Shown piece after piece: positions 23,404-33,469 of a stretch of 64,000 bases of DNA; the stretch's first letter is position 1, and each line of letters begins with the position of its first letter. Source of the stretch: an uncultured Elioraea sp. Its GTDB lineage: Bacteria; Pseudomonadota; Alphaproteobacteria; Acetobacterales; Acetobacteraceae. The DNA lies in NCBI GenBank assembly GCA_937928775.1, contig CALFVI010000038.1, positions 1 through 64,000 of the forward strand. The letters run 5' to 3'. A program made the translations under genes and the position numbers. The notes beneath the pieces were generated by a model. The model saw only the letters and a program-made list of their open reading frames with translations. It made no database searches and was not told the DNA's origin.

Positions 23404-24522
23404 ATGCTCACAACAGCCATCTTCCCCGGCCGTTACGTGCAGGGCGACGGCGCGTTGTCTGTGCTCGGCGAGGAGCTCGCCCGCTTCGGAGAGCGCGCCT
23501 TCGCCGTCATGGACCCCTTCGCTATGGCCTCGCTGCGCGAGGAGATTGAGGCGGGAATCGGCACCCACGTGCGCCTTTCAGCGGAGCGCTTCGCCGGCGA
23601 GTGCAGCGACGAGGAGATCGGGCGGCTGGCAGACGAGGCCCAGGCCGTCACCCCGCATGTCATCGTCGGCATCGGAGGCGGCAAGACGCTGGATACCGCG
23701 AAGGCGGTCGCGCACGCCCTTCGCCTCCCGGTCGCCATCGTGCCGACCATCGCCTCCACCGATGCGCCCTGCTCCGCTCTGTCTGTCATCTACACGCCCG
23801 ACGGCGCGTTCAAACGCTACCTCTTCCTGCCGCGCAACCCCGACCTCGTGCTGGTCGACACCGGTGTGATCGCACGCGCCCCGGTGCGTTTCCTGGTCGC
23901 CGGCATGGGCGACGCGCTCTCCACCTGGTTCGAGGCCGAGGATTGCCGGGTAAAGCGGGGGACGAACATGACCGGCCGGCTTGGGCCGATGACCGCCTAT
24001 GCGCTCGCCCGACTCTGCTACGACACGCTCCTGAAGTATGGCGTACTGGCCAAGGCAGCCTGCGCGCGCAAGGTGGTCACCCCCGCCCTCGAGCACATTG
24101 TCGAAGCCAACACGCTGCTCTCGGGGCTTGGCTTCGAGTCGGGCGGTCTGTCGGCCGCACATGCCATCCACAACGGACTGACAGCGCTGCACGAGACCCA
24201 CGCCTCCTGGCACGGCGAGAAGGTGGCGATCGGCACGCTTGCCCTGCTCATGCTCGCCGATCGTTCGCCCGCCCTGATCGACGAAGTGTTCGGCTTCTGC
24301 GAGCAAGTGGGGCTGCCCACCACGCTTGCCCAGATCGGGCTCGGCGACGCCGAAGAGACGGCACTGATGCGCGTGGCAGAACGCGCCTGTGCCGAAGGCG
24401 AGACGATCTGGAACATGCCGCACGAGGTGAGCCCCCGCCGAGTCGTCGCCGCCCTGCGTGCTGTGGACGAGGAGGGGCGCAGGCGCGCCAAGCTGGCGCA
24501 ACTGCCCGCCGCAGCGGAGTAG
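23404..24522 (+). CDS. gldA: Glycerol dehydrogenase-like iron-containing alcohol dehydrogenase
   Basis: FPGRYVQGDGALSVLGEEL, IGIGGGKTLDTAKAVAH, VPTIASTDAPCSALSVIY. Confidence 0.93.
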   Translation: MLTTAIFPGRYVQGDGALSVLGEELARFGERAFAVMDPFAMASLREEIEAGIGTHVRLSAERFAGECSDEEIGRLADEAQAVTPHVIVGIGGGKTLDTAKAVAHALRLPVAIVPTIASTDAPCSALSVIYTPDGAFKRYLFLPRNPDLVLVDTGVIARAPVRFLVAGMGDALSTWFEAEDCRVKRGTNMTGRLGPMTAYALARLCYDTLLKYGVLAKAACARKVVTPALEHIVEANTLLSGLGFESGGLSAAHAIHNGLTALHETHASWHGEKVAIGTLALLMLADRSPALIDEVFGFCEQVGLPTTLAQIGLGDAEETALMRVAERACAEGETIWNMPHEVSPRRVVAALRAVDEEGRRRAKLAQLPAAAE

Positions 24523-24618
24523 CGGCCGTAAGGCGGAGCGCGATGGGCGCGCGCTCCCCCCCCTTGCGCGGCGCTTCGCCCAGGCGCACTCCGGACCTGC
24601 GAACCGGAGATTTCGCCC

Positions 24619-25020
24619 ATGGACGTCGACGACCCCGACACGCTCGCAGAAGCCCGCACCGTGCTCGACCGCTACGAGGCGGCGCTGATAGCGAACGACG
24701 TCGCCGTGCTCGACCAACTCTGTTGGGATGATCCGCGCGGCGTCCGTTTCGGGGTCGGTGAAATCTTGCCGGATGCCGACGCCATTCAATGCTTCCGCCA
24801 GTCCCGCGCCGGCACCGGCTACCCGCAGCGGGAGCGGCTGGAAACGCTGATCACCGCCTTCGGGCGTGATCTCGCCGTCACCAACATCGTCTTCCGCCGC
24901 CTCGCCGACGGCACGATCGGGAGGGAGACGAAAATTCTCGCCCCCCTGCCGGGGCTCGGCTGGCGCATCGTCTCCGCCCACGTCTCGCTCACGCCGCCCG
25001 GCACGGCGATCGAGCGCTGA
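24619..25020 (+). CDS. AtzH/HpxZ-like (NTF2-fold, DUF3225) protein
   Basis: LDRYEAALIANDVAVLDQLCWDDPRGVRFGVGEILPDADAIQCFRQSRAG...GRETKILAPLPGLGWRIVSAHVSL. Confidence 0.75.
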   Translation: MDVDDPDTLAEARTVLDRYEAALIANDVAVLDQLCWDDPRGVRFGVGEILPDADAIQCFRQSRAGTGYPQRERLETLITAFGRDLAVTNIVFRRLADGTIGRETKILAPLPGLGWRIVSAHVSLTPPGTAIER

Positions 25021-25029
25021 GGAGCGCGG

Positions 25030-26292
25030 ATGTCGCGTCGGGTCGTCGTCATCGGCGCAGGCGCGGTCGGCGCGGCGTGTGCCTTCGTCCTCGCCCGCGA
25101 AGGCCATCGCGTTGTGCTGGTCGAGCCGGGGCCGCCGGGCGGCGCGCAGGCAGCTTCCCATGGCAACGCGGGCTGGATCAGCCCGGAAAGCGTGGTGCCC
25201 ATCGCCACCCCTGGCCTGTGGCGAAAGGTCCCCCGCCTCCTCTCTGACCCCGAGGGGCCGCTGACGGTCCGCCCCCTTGCCCTGCCCGGCCTTCTGCCCT
25301 GGCTCTGGCGCTTCCTCACTGCCAACGCCACCGCCGAGCGCGCAACGCGCACGTCCCGTGCGCTTGCCGCCCTCCTGCACGATGCGGTCGACCGCCACCA
25401 GGCGCTCGCCGCCGAGGCGGGCTGCCCCGACCTCGTGGTGCGGTCGGGGCACCTCTACATCTGGCGCGACCGCGCCGCCTTTGAGACTGACCGCTTCGGC
25501 TGGGCACTGCGGCGTGCTGCCGGCGTGGTTTGGCGCGACCTCTCGGCAGAGGAGTTGGCGCAGGAGGAACCCGCCCTCTCCCGCGCTTGGCGCTTCGGCG
25601 TGCTGGTCGAAACAGGCGGGCAGGTGTGCGATCCGTCGGCCCTGGTGAAGGCATATGTCGAGGCGGCGAGAAGGCTCGGCGCCGAGCACGTCTGCACGCG
25701 AGCCACCGGCTTTCGGCTCGAACATGGTCGGCTGCGCGCGGTGGAGACGGAGCGCGGGGCGATCGACGCGGATGCCGCTGTCATCGCAGCCGGTATCCGC
25801 TCAGGTGCCCTCGCGCGCGCCGCTGGAGACCGCATCCCTCTCGCCTCGGAACGCGGCTATCACGTGATGATCCGCGACCCCGAGGTTTCCGTCCGCACTC
25901 CGGTGATGGCGGCGGATGTGAAGGCGCCGCTGACGCCGATGACGGGAGGATTGCGCGTCGCCGGCCAGGTCGAGCTCGCAGCGATCGATGATCCGCCGGA
26001 CTGGCGTCGCGCAGCCATCCTGGAGCGGGCGGCGGCGAGCCTCTTGCCCGGCCTGCCGCGGCCGCTGCCGCGCGAACGCGTCACGGTCTGGATGGGTCAT
26101 CGCCCCTCCGTCGCCGATGGGCTGCCGGTGATCGGCGGCTCGCGCGCCTCCCCCGACATCCTCCTCGCCTTCGGCCATGGCCATGTCGGGCTCGCCGCCG
26201 CGCCGAAAACAGCCGCGCTGATTGCCGACCTTCTCGCCCATCGCCCTCCCTGCATCGACCTCGCACTCTATAGCCCAGCGCGTTTCCGCTGA
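25030..26292 (+). CDS. FAD-dependent oxidoreductase (D-amino-acid dehydrogenase DadA-like)
   Basis: RVVVIGAGAVGAACAFVLAREGHRVVLVEPG...; SHGNAGWISP; WMGHRPSVADGLPVIG. Confidence 0.9.
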   Translation: MSRRVVVIGAGAVGAACAFVLAREGHRVVLVEPGPPGGAQAASHGNAGWISPESVVPIATPGLWRKVPRLLSDPEGPLTVRPLALPGLLPWLWRFLTANATAERATRTSRALAALLHDAVDRHQALAAEAGCPDLVVRSGHLYIWRDRAAFETDRFGWALRRAAGVVWRDLSAEELAQEEPALSRAWRFGVLVETGGQVCDPSALVKAYVEAARRLGAEHVCTRATGFRLEHGRLRAVETERGAIDADAAVIAAGIRSGALARAAGDRIPLASERGYHVMIRDPEVSVRTPVMAADVKAPLTPMTGGLRVAGQVELAAIDDPPDWRRAAILERAAASLLPGLPRPLPRERVTVWMGHRPSVADGLPVIGGSRASPDILLAFGHGHVGLAAAPKTAALIADLLAHRPPCIDLALYSPARFR

Positions 26293-26352
26293 CGGAGCCG
26301 TCACTTCGCGCCGCACCGACCGCGCGTCACACTCATCGGCGAGGAGTGCCCG

Positions 26353-27317
26353 ATGTCCATCCGTTCGCGCCCCATGCCCAGGCCGCTCGATCCCCTGAAG
26401 GTCCGCGACCCGTGTCTCACTGCGAAGGGCGAACCCCGCGCCTCTGTCGCCCTCGAAGCGCTGCGCACGCTGTGGTTCAACACCGGCACGCTGTGCAACA
26501 CTGCGCACATTGCTACATCGAATCGAGCCCGCGCAACGATTGGCTCGTGTATCTGAGCGCCGCGGAGGTGGCCGCCTTTCTCGACGAGGCCGAGGCGCTG
26601 GGCGCGCCGGTTGAGACGGTCGGCTTCACCGGTGGCGAGCCGTTCATGAACCGCGCCCTCCCCGCCATGCTTGTCGACGTGCTCGCCCGGCCCTGTCGCC
26701 TCACCGCCATCGTGCGCACCAACGCCATGGCGCCGCTCGGGCAGAAGCGCGCCACCCTGCTTGCCCGACGCGATCGTTTCGGGCCGGAACGGCTGATCCT
26801 GCGCGTGTCGCTCGACCACTTACGCGCCGATCGCCACGACCTCGAACGGGGCCCGGGCAGTTTTGTCAACGCGATGGAGGGGCTCGCCTGGCTCGCCCGC
26901 GAGGGCTTCACTGTCCATGTCGCGGGCCGGGCAGGCTTCACCGAGGAAACCTAGGACGCGCTAAGCGAGGGCTTCGCCCGCTTGTTCACCGAACGCGCGA
27001 TCCCGATTGATGCAGAGGGTCCCATCGCGCTCACCCTGTTCCCCGAGATGGACCCGACCATCGACGTACCGGAGATCACGCAAGCCTGCTGAAGCATCCT
27101 CGGCAAGAGCCCGGCGAGCGTGATGTGCGCCACCTCGCGCATGGTGGTGAAAGGCAAAGGGCGGAGCGCCGGGCCGTGGTCGCCTGCCCCCTCCACCCCT
27201 CCGACCCGCAGTTCGAACTTGACGCCACCCTCGCCTCTGCATCACGGCCTGTGCAACTGAACCACCCGTACTGGGCGAAGTTCTGCGTCCTCGGCGGTGG
27301 TGCCTGCAGCCGCTGAG
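26353..27317 (+). pseudogene. Radical SAM family protein pseudogene (frameshift plus several stops)
   Basis: LWFNTGTLCN(frameshift)AHCYIESSPRNDWLVYLSAAEVAAFLDEAEALGAPVETVGFTGGEPFMN...; in-frame stops at about 26954 and 27091. Confidence 0.85.
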
Positions 27318-27324
27318 GTCTTCG

Positions 27325-28074
27325 TCATGGCGGCGGGAAGCGCCGCGGGCGAAGCCCCGCCTGGAACCAGGTGACGAAGCTCACGATGTCGAACACGGGC
27401 ACGCCGAGCGCCTCTTGTAAGTCGGCCGCATAGGGCGGCATATTGGTGCACTCGAGCACCACCGCGCCGACGTCGGGGTGCCTGCGCAGCAGCGTGCGCC
27501 CTGCCTCCAGCATATCCTCGCGCGCGAGGGCGATGTCGAGATCCTCGGCCTCGGCCTTGATGAGCACGCGGAACAGTTCGCGCCCGGTCTCGACCCCCAC
27601 CACAGGCGTATCCGGCGGGCAGCCTGCAGCGCGAAGATGCGCCTCCGTCAGGCTCGTCGCACAGATGGTGATCACCCCCACACGCTGCCCCGGCGGCAGC
27701 AGCGCCTGCACGAGCGGCACCTGCATCAGACTCGACGCGGCGACAGGAACGTTGACCCGGGCGGCGAGCTCAGCCTGGAACAGGCTGAGGAAGCCGCAAT
27801 TGGTGGTGATGCCCTCGCAGCCGAGCGCGACGAGCTCTTCCGCTGCACGGGCGAAGTCCTCGAACAGGCCGCGCGCCCCCTCCAGCACCACGCGTTCCGG
27901 GCTTGCCCCGCGCACAACCCGGAACAGCACCGGGAACGGCCAGGTCAGGCCGTTGCCCATGTCGCCCGGGATGCGCGGAAACCGCGCGTCCAGCATCAGG
28001 ATACCGACTGGACAGCCGTAGACGCTCTTGCCGCCGCGCGCCACCGGCACGGCGGGGGTGGTCCAGAGGTTCAT
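27325..28074 (-). CDS. Aspartate/glutamate racemase family protein
   Basis: EGITTNCGFLSLFQAELAARVNVPVAASSLMQVP...VGAVVLECTNMPPYAADLQEALGVPVFDIVSF. Confidence 0.85.
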   Translation of the reverse strand: MNLWTTPAVPVARGGKSVYGCPVGILMLDARFPRIPGDMGNGLTWPFPVLFRVVRGASPERVVLEGARGLFEDFARAAEELVALGCEGITTNCGFLSLFQAELAARVNVPVAASSLMQVPLVQALLPPGQRVGVITICATSLTEAHLRAAGCPPDTPVVGVETGRELFRVLIKAEAEDLDIALAREDMLEAGRTLLRRHPDVGAVVLECTNMPPYAADLQEALGVPVFDIVSFVTWFQAGLRPRRFPPP

Positions 28075-28143
28075 CGGGTCATCGTTGCGTGCGTTGCCAT
28101 TAGGGGCAGAATAGGGGCTGAAACCGAGACGCGGGAGGTCTCG

Positions 28144-29130
28144 ATGCGGCCTATTCGTTTCGCTCTCGCCCTGATCGCCCTGGCGGGACTGCTCTGCCAA
28201 CCGGCAGCGGCGCAAGCCTTCCCGCAGGCCGGCAAACCCATCACCATCGTCGGCGGCTTTCCGAACGGATCCGGCACCGACATCTATGCGCGACGCCTCG
28301 CCGACCCCCTCGGCCGCGCGCTCGGGGCGAGCGTCATCGTCGACAACCGCGTCGGGGCCGGCGGCAACATCGCCATGGACCAGGTGGCGAAGGCCGAGGC
28401 GGATGGCCACACCATTCTCTTCGCCACCTCGGCCATGCTGGCGATCAACCCCGCCCTCTATGCACGGATGCCGATCGATACGATGCGCGATCTCGCCCCT
28501 GTGATCGCGCTTGCCGAGGTGCCAAACGCGCTCACCGTCTCGCCCGAGAAGCGGCCGCACTTCACCGACTGCAGGGCAGTGATCGCGGCGGCCAGAGCAC
28601 GCCCCGGTGCACTGAACTACGCCTCGACGGGCAACGGCACCTCGACCCACCTCGCCGGCGCGCAGTTCGCCGCTGCTGCAGGGCTTGAGATCGTGCACGT
28701 GCCCTATCGCGGCGGCCCCTTCGCCATGCAGGCCCTGCTTGCGGGCGATGTCGACGTCTTCCTGCACCAGACCCCTGCCCTGGTTGGCCCCTTCCGGCAG
28801 GGCCAGGTGCAGCTGCTTGGCGTGACCAGCCGCGAGCCGCTGAAGGCCTTTCCTGGGGTGCCCACCATGGCCGACGCCTGCAGCCTGCCCGGCTTCGCCT
28901 CCACCACCTGGTATCTGCTCGCCGTGCCGGCGCGCACGCCCGAGGTCATCATTGCGCGGCTGGAACGCGCGGTGCGCGAGGTGATTTCAGCACCCGATTT
29001 CGTCGCCTGGGTGGAGGAGCTCGGCCTCACACCCATGGGCCAAGGTCCGGCAGAGGCGCGCGCCCTGCTGGCAAAGGACCTCGTCACCTGGGCCGAGGTG
29101 GTTCGCCGCGCCGGCGCGCGGGTCGACTGA
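28144..29130 (+). CDS. Tripartite tricarboxylate transporter substrate-binding protein (TctC/Bug family)
   Basis: Signal peptide; KPITIVGGFPNGSGTDIYARRLADPLGRALGASVIVDNRVGAGGNIAMDQVAKAEADGHT. Confidence 0.94.
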   Translation: MRPIRFALALIALAGLLCQPAAAQAFPQAGKPITIVGGFPNGSGTDIYARRLADPLGRALGASVIVDNRVGAGGNIAMDQVAKAEADGHTILFATSAMLAINPALYARMPIDTMRDLAPVIALAEVPNALTVSPEKRPHFTDCRAVIAAARARPGALNYASTGNGTSTHLAGAQFAAAAGLEIVHVPYRGGPFAMQALLAGDVDVFLHQTPALVGPFRQGQVQLLGVTSREPLKAFPGVPTMADACSLPGFASTTWYLLAVPARTPEVIIARLERAVREVISAPDFVAWVEELGLTPMGQGPAEARALLAKDLVTWAEVVRRAGARVD

Positions 29131-29149
29131 GACGCAGCGCTCGGAAACC

Positions 29150-30004
29150 TTAGAGACCGAGGATCCGTCGTGCCTGCACCAGGTGCGGGCGGTCGATCAT
29201 CCGCCCGTTTAGCGACACGACCCCCGCAGTCGGCGCGGCGTCGAAGGCAGCGATCACGGCTTCCGCCCAGGCCCTCTCCTCGGCCGTCGGAGCATAGGCC
29301 TCCTCGATGACGGCTACCTGCGCCGGGTGGATGGCGAGCCGACCGGCAAAACCGAGCCGCCGCCCCTCAGCGCAGTCGCGGCGCAATCCCTCGAGATCGC
29401 GGGCAGCGGCGTGCACGGTGTCGAGGGCGGGCACGCCGGCGGCCGCAGCGGCGATGAGGGTGAGAGACCGGGCGAGGCGATAGGGCTCATCCCAGCTGCC
29501 ATCCTCGCGCCGGTTCGCTTTCGCGCCCAAGGCAGCGGCGAGATCCTCTCCCCCCCAGGTCAGGGCGGCGAGGCGTGGTGCGCCCGCATACTCGCGCAAC
29601 GCGAAGAGCGCCGCTGGCGTTTCAGTCACGATCGGCAGCACTGCGATCGACCCCTCGCTCAGCCCCTCACGTGCCTCGAGCGCAGAGAGGGCGGCATCAA
29701 GCCGCACGAGGTCTTCGCGACCGGAACATTTCGGCAGCACAATCCCCGCGGGGCGGGCGGAGACGATGGCGGCGAGATCGGCCATTGTCAGACCCGTCTC
29801 CCACGCATTGACCCGCACCCAGGCGGAAGGTGAAGCGCCGCGCGTGCGCAGCCAGGCCGCTGCCATCTCGCGCGCCAGAGGCTTGCGGTCGGGACCGACC
29901 GAGTCCTCGAGATCGAGGATCACCGCTCCCGCCCCGCTCTCCCCCGCCCGCGCGAGCTTGCGTTCCGAATCGGCAGGGACGAACAGCCAGGAGCGCGCGA
30001 TCAT
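29150..30004 (-). CDS. HpcH/HpaI aldolase / citrate lyase beta-like CoA ester lyase
   Basis: RSWLFVPADSERKLARAGESGAGAVILDLEDSVGPDRKPLAREM... Confidence 0.93.
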   Translation of the reverse strand: MIARSWLFVPADSERKLARAGESGAGAVILDLEDSVGPDRKPLAREMAAAWLRTRGASPSAWVRVNAWETGLTMADLAAIVSARPAGIVLPKCSGREDLVRLDAALSALEAREGLSEGSIAVLPIVTETPAALFALREYAGAPRLAALTWGGEDLAAALGAKANRREDGSWDEPYRLARSLTLIAAAAAGVPALDTVHAAARDLEGLRRDCAEGRRLGFAGRLAIHPAQVAVIEEAYAPTAEERAWAEAVIAAFDAAPTAGVVSLNGRMIDRPHLVQARRILGL

Positions 30005-30468
30005 GCGGATGATGGCTCAGGCGGGCGCTTGCGCATCAGGGCCACACGCCGGCATCGCGCTACAACGGTCTCGTCCTGCTTCATCGCCTCGTGCAGGAAG
30101 GTGACGATGCCCTCGCTTGGGCGGGAGCGGCTCTCCCGCCGGCCAACGACCGTGGTGCGCACGCGGATCGTGTCGCCGGGGAAAAGAGGCGCGGGGAAGG
30201 CCACCTCGTCGAAGCCGAGATTGGCCACCGCGGTGCCGAGTGTGGTGTCGTGCACCGAAATCCCCACCATCAGCCCGAGCGTGTAAAGCGAGTTCACGAT
30301 CGGCCGGCCGAAGGGAGAAGCCTTCATCGCTTCGGCGTCGAGATGCAGCGCGGCCGGATTCATGGTCAGCGCGCAGAACAGAACGTTGTCGGCATCCGTC
30401 ACCGTACGGCGGATGGGATGCTCGATCACCATCCCCTCCCGGAACTCCTCGAACCAGAGGCCTGGCAT
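30001..30468 (-). CDS. MaoC-family dehydratase
   Basis: LWFEEFREGMVIEHPIRRTVTDADNVLFCALTMNPAALHLDAEAM; hot-dog fold. Confidence 0.9.
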   Translation of the reverse strand: MPGLWFEEFREGMVIEHPIRRTVTDADNVLFCALTMNPAALHLDAEAMKASPFGRPIVNSLYTLGLMVGISVHDTTLGTAVANLGFDEVAFPAPLFPGDTIRVRTTVVGRRESRSRPSEGIVTFLHEAMKQDETVVARCRRVALMRKRPPEPSSA

Positions 30469-30947
30469 TAGCGCACCCCGTTCGCCTTGGCGATGGGCTG
30501 CACGAACTGCGGCTCGGTATCCCAGGGGAACAGGATCCAGGTGTCCTGGCTCACTTCGGTGACGTAGGTGTCCACCATCGGTTTGCCGGCGGGCTTAGCG
30601 TAGACGGTAGCGAGATGCGCCTTCGGCAGCAGCTCGCGTACGGCGCGCGCGGTGGTGCCGGTATCGACCAGATCGTCGATAATCAACCAGCCCGCGCCGT
30701 CTCCCGCCGCTGCCGGTGGCTTGGTGACGCGCGGCTGGCCGCGATCCATCTCCTCGTAGGTGACGACGCTCACCGATTCGATCAGGCGGCAGTCGAGTTC
30801 GCGGGCAACGATGGCGGCGGGGATAAGGCCCCCGCGCGTGATGGCGACGATGCCGCGCCAGAGGCCGAGCGGGAGGAGCTTCCAGGCGAGCGCCTTGCCG
30901 TCGCGATGTAACTGGTCCCAGGTGACGGTATAGAACTTGCGGCTCAC
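30468..30947 (-). CDS. gpt: Xanthine phosphoribosyltransferase
   Basis: [21 protein letters not shown]...[37 protein letters not shown]...WILFPWDTE. Confidence 0.94.
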   Translation of the reverse strand: MSRKFYTVTWDQLHRDGKALAWKLLPLGLWRGIVAITRGGLIPAAIVARELDCRLIESVSVVTYEEMDRGQPRVTKPPAAAGDGAGWLIIDDLVDTGTTARAVRELLPKAHLATVYAKPAGKPMVDTYVTEVSQDTWILFPWDTEPQFVQPIAKANGVR

Positions 30948-31059
30948 GGGCTCCTCGGTGGCAGATGCGGCGCTCTAGCATGCGGCCGCCGGGGCCGGGA
31001 GAGGCATGCGGGCGGGATCGGCGTTGCGCCGCCGGCCTCCCCTCCGGCATACGCTGCGC

Positions 31060-32325
31060 ATGGACGCCGCCCATCCTCTCATCGCAACGATCGGCCTTGG
31101 TCTCGTCTACGCGCTCGCCGGCGGCACGCTCGCCGCGCTGGCGCGGCTGCCGCCAATTGTTGGCTACCTTGCTGCCGGGATCATGCTCGGGCCGCATACG
31201 CCGGGCTTCGTCGGCGACCAGGCGACGGCGCTCGAACTTGCCGAACTTGGCGTTATCCTACTGATGTTCGGGGTCGGGCTGCATTTCTCTCCCGCCGAGC
31301 TTCTTGCAGTACGCCGCGTCGCCCTGCCGGGCGCGGTCGTGCAGATGGCGACCGCCACCGCGCTCGGCGCCGTGGTGGCGCGGCAGTGGGGCTGGCCCTG
31401 GCCCGCCGCCGTGGTGTTCGGCCTAAGCCTCTCCGTCGCGTCCACGGTGGTGCTTCTGCGCGCGCTGACCGAGCGCGGCACGCTCGCCTCGCCAGAGGGG
31501 CGCATCGCGGTCGGCTGGCTGGTCGTCGAGGACATCGTCGTCGTCGTCGCGCTCGTGCTGTTGCCGGCTGCGGCGGGGTTCCTTGGCGGCATGCCGGCTG
31601 GCCTCGCTGCGGCGAAGACCGAGGATGTGGTGTGGGCGCTCGGCCTGACCATCGGCAAGCTCGCTCTCTTCGTCGCGCTGATGGTGCCGTTCGGCCGCCG
31701 TGCTGTGCCTTGGCTTTTGGTGATGGTCGCGCACCTGAAGTCGCGCGAGCTGTTCACGCTTGCCGCGCTCAGCATGGCGATCGGCATCGCCTTCCTCTCA
31801 GCCAAGGTGTTCGGCGTGAGCTTCGCGCTGGGGGCCTTCTTCGCTGGCATGGTGATGCACGGCTCGGGGATGGCCACGCGTGCAGCGGAACAATCCCTTC
31901 CGTTTCGCGATGCCTTCGCCGTGCTGTTTTTCGTGGCGGTGGGGATGATGTTCGACCCGGCGACCCTGGTTGAGAACCCCCTCGCGGTCGCGGCGACGGT
32001 TGCCATCGTCGTGCTCGGCAAATCAGCGGCGGCGATTGCGCTGATGGTGGCCTTCCGCCAGCCGCCCGCCGTGATCTGGACGGTTGCCGCCGCTCTCGCC
32101 CAGGTCGGGGAGCTCACACTGGTGATGGCGGATCAGGCGTTGCGGCTCGGCCTCATGCCCGCGGCAGGGCGCGATCTTGCGGTTGCTGCGGTGTTGATCT
32201 CGATCGCGCTAAACCCATTCGCCTTCATCCTGGCCACCCGGCTGGGTCGAGTTCGGGCAAGCACAAACCGGAGAACAGAGGAGCCTGCGGCCGCTGCCAC
32301 AGGCTCCGTCACATCTTCTGACTGA
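31060..32325 (+). CDS. Kef/YbaL-type cation:proton antiporter
   Basis: GYLAAGIMLGPHTPGFVGDQATALELAELGVILLMFGVGLHFSPAEL; CPA2 TM pattern, no TrkA-N domain evident. Confidence 0.9.
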   Translation: MDAAHPLIATIGLGLVYALAGGTLAALARLPPIVGYLAAGIMLGPHTPGFVGDQATALELAELGVILLMFGVGLHFSPAELLAVRRVALPGAVVQMATATALGAVVARQWGWPWPAAVVFGLSLSVASTVVLLRALTERGTLASPEGRIAVGWLVVEDIVVVVALVLLPAAAGFLGGMPAGLAAAKTEDVVWALGLTIGKLALFVALMVPFGRRAVPWLLVMVAHLKSRELFTLAALSMAIGIAFLSAKVFGVSFALGAFFAGMVMHGSGMATRAAEQSLPFRDAFAVLFFVAVGMMFDPATLVENPLAVAATVAIVVLGKSAAAIALMVAFRQPPAVIWTVAAALAQVGELTLVMADQALRLGLMPAAGRDLAVAAVLISIALNPFAFILATRLGRVRASTNRRTEEPAAAATGSVTSSD

Positions 32326-32339
32326 GGTTCACTCTCTGT

Positions 32340-32795
32340 TCAGGCAGCCGCTTTGGCCTCAGTCTCGATCACCTGGGGCGCAGCCCGGCTGATCGGGATC
32401 TGCCGCGGGCGCAGGCTCTCCGGCACGACGCGCTTCAGCGCGATGTGTAGGAGCCCGTTCTCGAGGGTAGCGCCCTCAACCACCATGTGGTCGGCGAGCT
32501 CGAAGCGGCGTTCGAAGGCGCGACGGGCAATGCCGCGATGCAGGAACTGCCGCGGCTCCGCGTCTTTCGGCGCCCGGCCAGTAACGACGAGGGCATTGTC
32601 CTTTACCGTCACCTCGAGATCGTTCTCGCTGAACCCAGCGACCGCCATAGTCAGGCGATACTGGTCTTCGCCCAGCTTCTCGATGTTGTAGGGCGGGTAC
32701 CCACCATCAGCCGCCAACGCTCCCTCCATCAGTCGGGAAAGGCGGTCAAAGCCGATGGTGGCGCGGAACAGAGGGGTTAGGTCAAGCGTGTTCAT
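32340..32795 (-). CDS. Hsp20 family small heat shock protein
   Basis: FDRLSRLMEGALAADGGYPPYNIEKLGEDQYRLTMAVAGFSENDLEVTVKDNALVVTGR. Confidence 0.95.
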   Translation of the reverse strand: MNTLDLTPLFRATIGFDRLSRLMEGALAADGGYPPYNIEKLGEDQYRLTMAVAGFSENDLEVTVKDNALVVTGRAPKDAEPRQFLHRGIARRAFERRFELADHMVVEGATLENGLLHIALKRVVPESLRPRQIPISRAAPQVIETEAKAAA

Positions 32796-32915
32796 GGTCG
32801 GTCCTCCTTCTACGAAGCAAGGTCCGCCCGGCCGACCTGAGCGTGCACCTGTACGCGATGCGCATCGGTGAGCCCAAGCCCGGCCGAACCGTCGAGGCCC
32901 CGCAGGCACCTCGAC
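32796..32915 (-). promoter_or_regulatory. ROSE-like RNA thermometer candidate in hsp20 5' UTR
   Basis: 3' hairpin CGGACCUUGCUUC-gua-GAAGGAGGACCG sequesters the SD AAGGAGG with UUGCU and a bulged/mismatched G; upstream hairpin GTCGAGG...CCTCGAC at 32891-32915. Confidence 0.65.
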
Positions 32916-32981
32916 TAACGATGAGCTAGGCAACAGATGCGATCTGTTCAACCCCCGACGCGGTCCCAGACAGGACCAGAC

Positions 32982-33302
32982 TCACTTCTTCTTCTTCGCA
33001 GGCTGGCCCTTGGCGGGTGCGGCTGCGGCAGCCGGTGCCTTGCCGCCCTTGTTGACAGTCGCGGCCGCCTTGATGTTCACCTTCGAAAGATCGACCGCAA
33101 ATCGCTTGTTGAACTTCGACACCTGACCGCCTGTCTCCACCACCACGCGCTGCTGCCCGGTCCAGGCCGGGTGAGACTTCGGGTCGATGTCAAGGCGCAG
33201 AGTGTCGCCGGGCTTGCCCCAGGTCGAGCGGGTAACGAAGGAAGAGCCGTCCGTCATCACAACAGTGATTTCGTGGTAGTCGGGATGAATATCCTTCTTC
33301 AT
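32982..33302 (-). CDS. rpmE: 50S ribosomal protein L31 with A/P/K-rich C-terminal tail
   Basis: [50 protein letters not shown]. Confidence 0.95.
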   Translation of the reverse strand: MKKDIHPDYHEITVVMTDGSSFVTRSTWGKPGDTLRLDIDPKSHPAWTGQQRVVVETGGQVSKFNKRFAVDLSKVNIKAAATVNKGGKAPAAAAAPAKGQPAKKKK

Positions 33303-33469
33303 CAGCTGCGCCCTTTGCACGGTAAGCTGCGGCGATGCCGACCGCCGCGCGAAGTGGGCCGATTAGCGGATGCCGGGCGGCAGCGCAACTCCGCGACCCA
33401 GCGGAGGATGGCGGCGGCAGCCGGCAGCGAGGTTGCAACGAACGCCCCACAGAACGGCATGTTCAGGTC

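Noticed and set aside
23578-25725. 715-aa minus ORF opposite gldA/AtzH-like/DadA-like genes
   Set aside because: Crosses three well-supported + strand genes; composition typical of antisense ORFs
27325-28767. 480-aa version of the racemase ORF
   Set aside because: N-terminal 230 aa overlap antisense to the TctC gene; MNLWTTPAV at 28074 is the natural start
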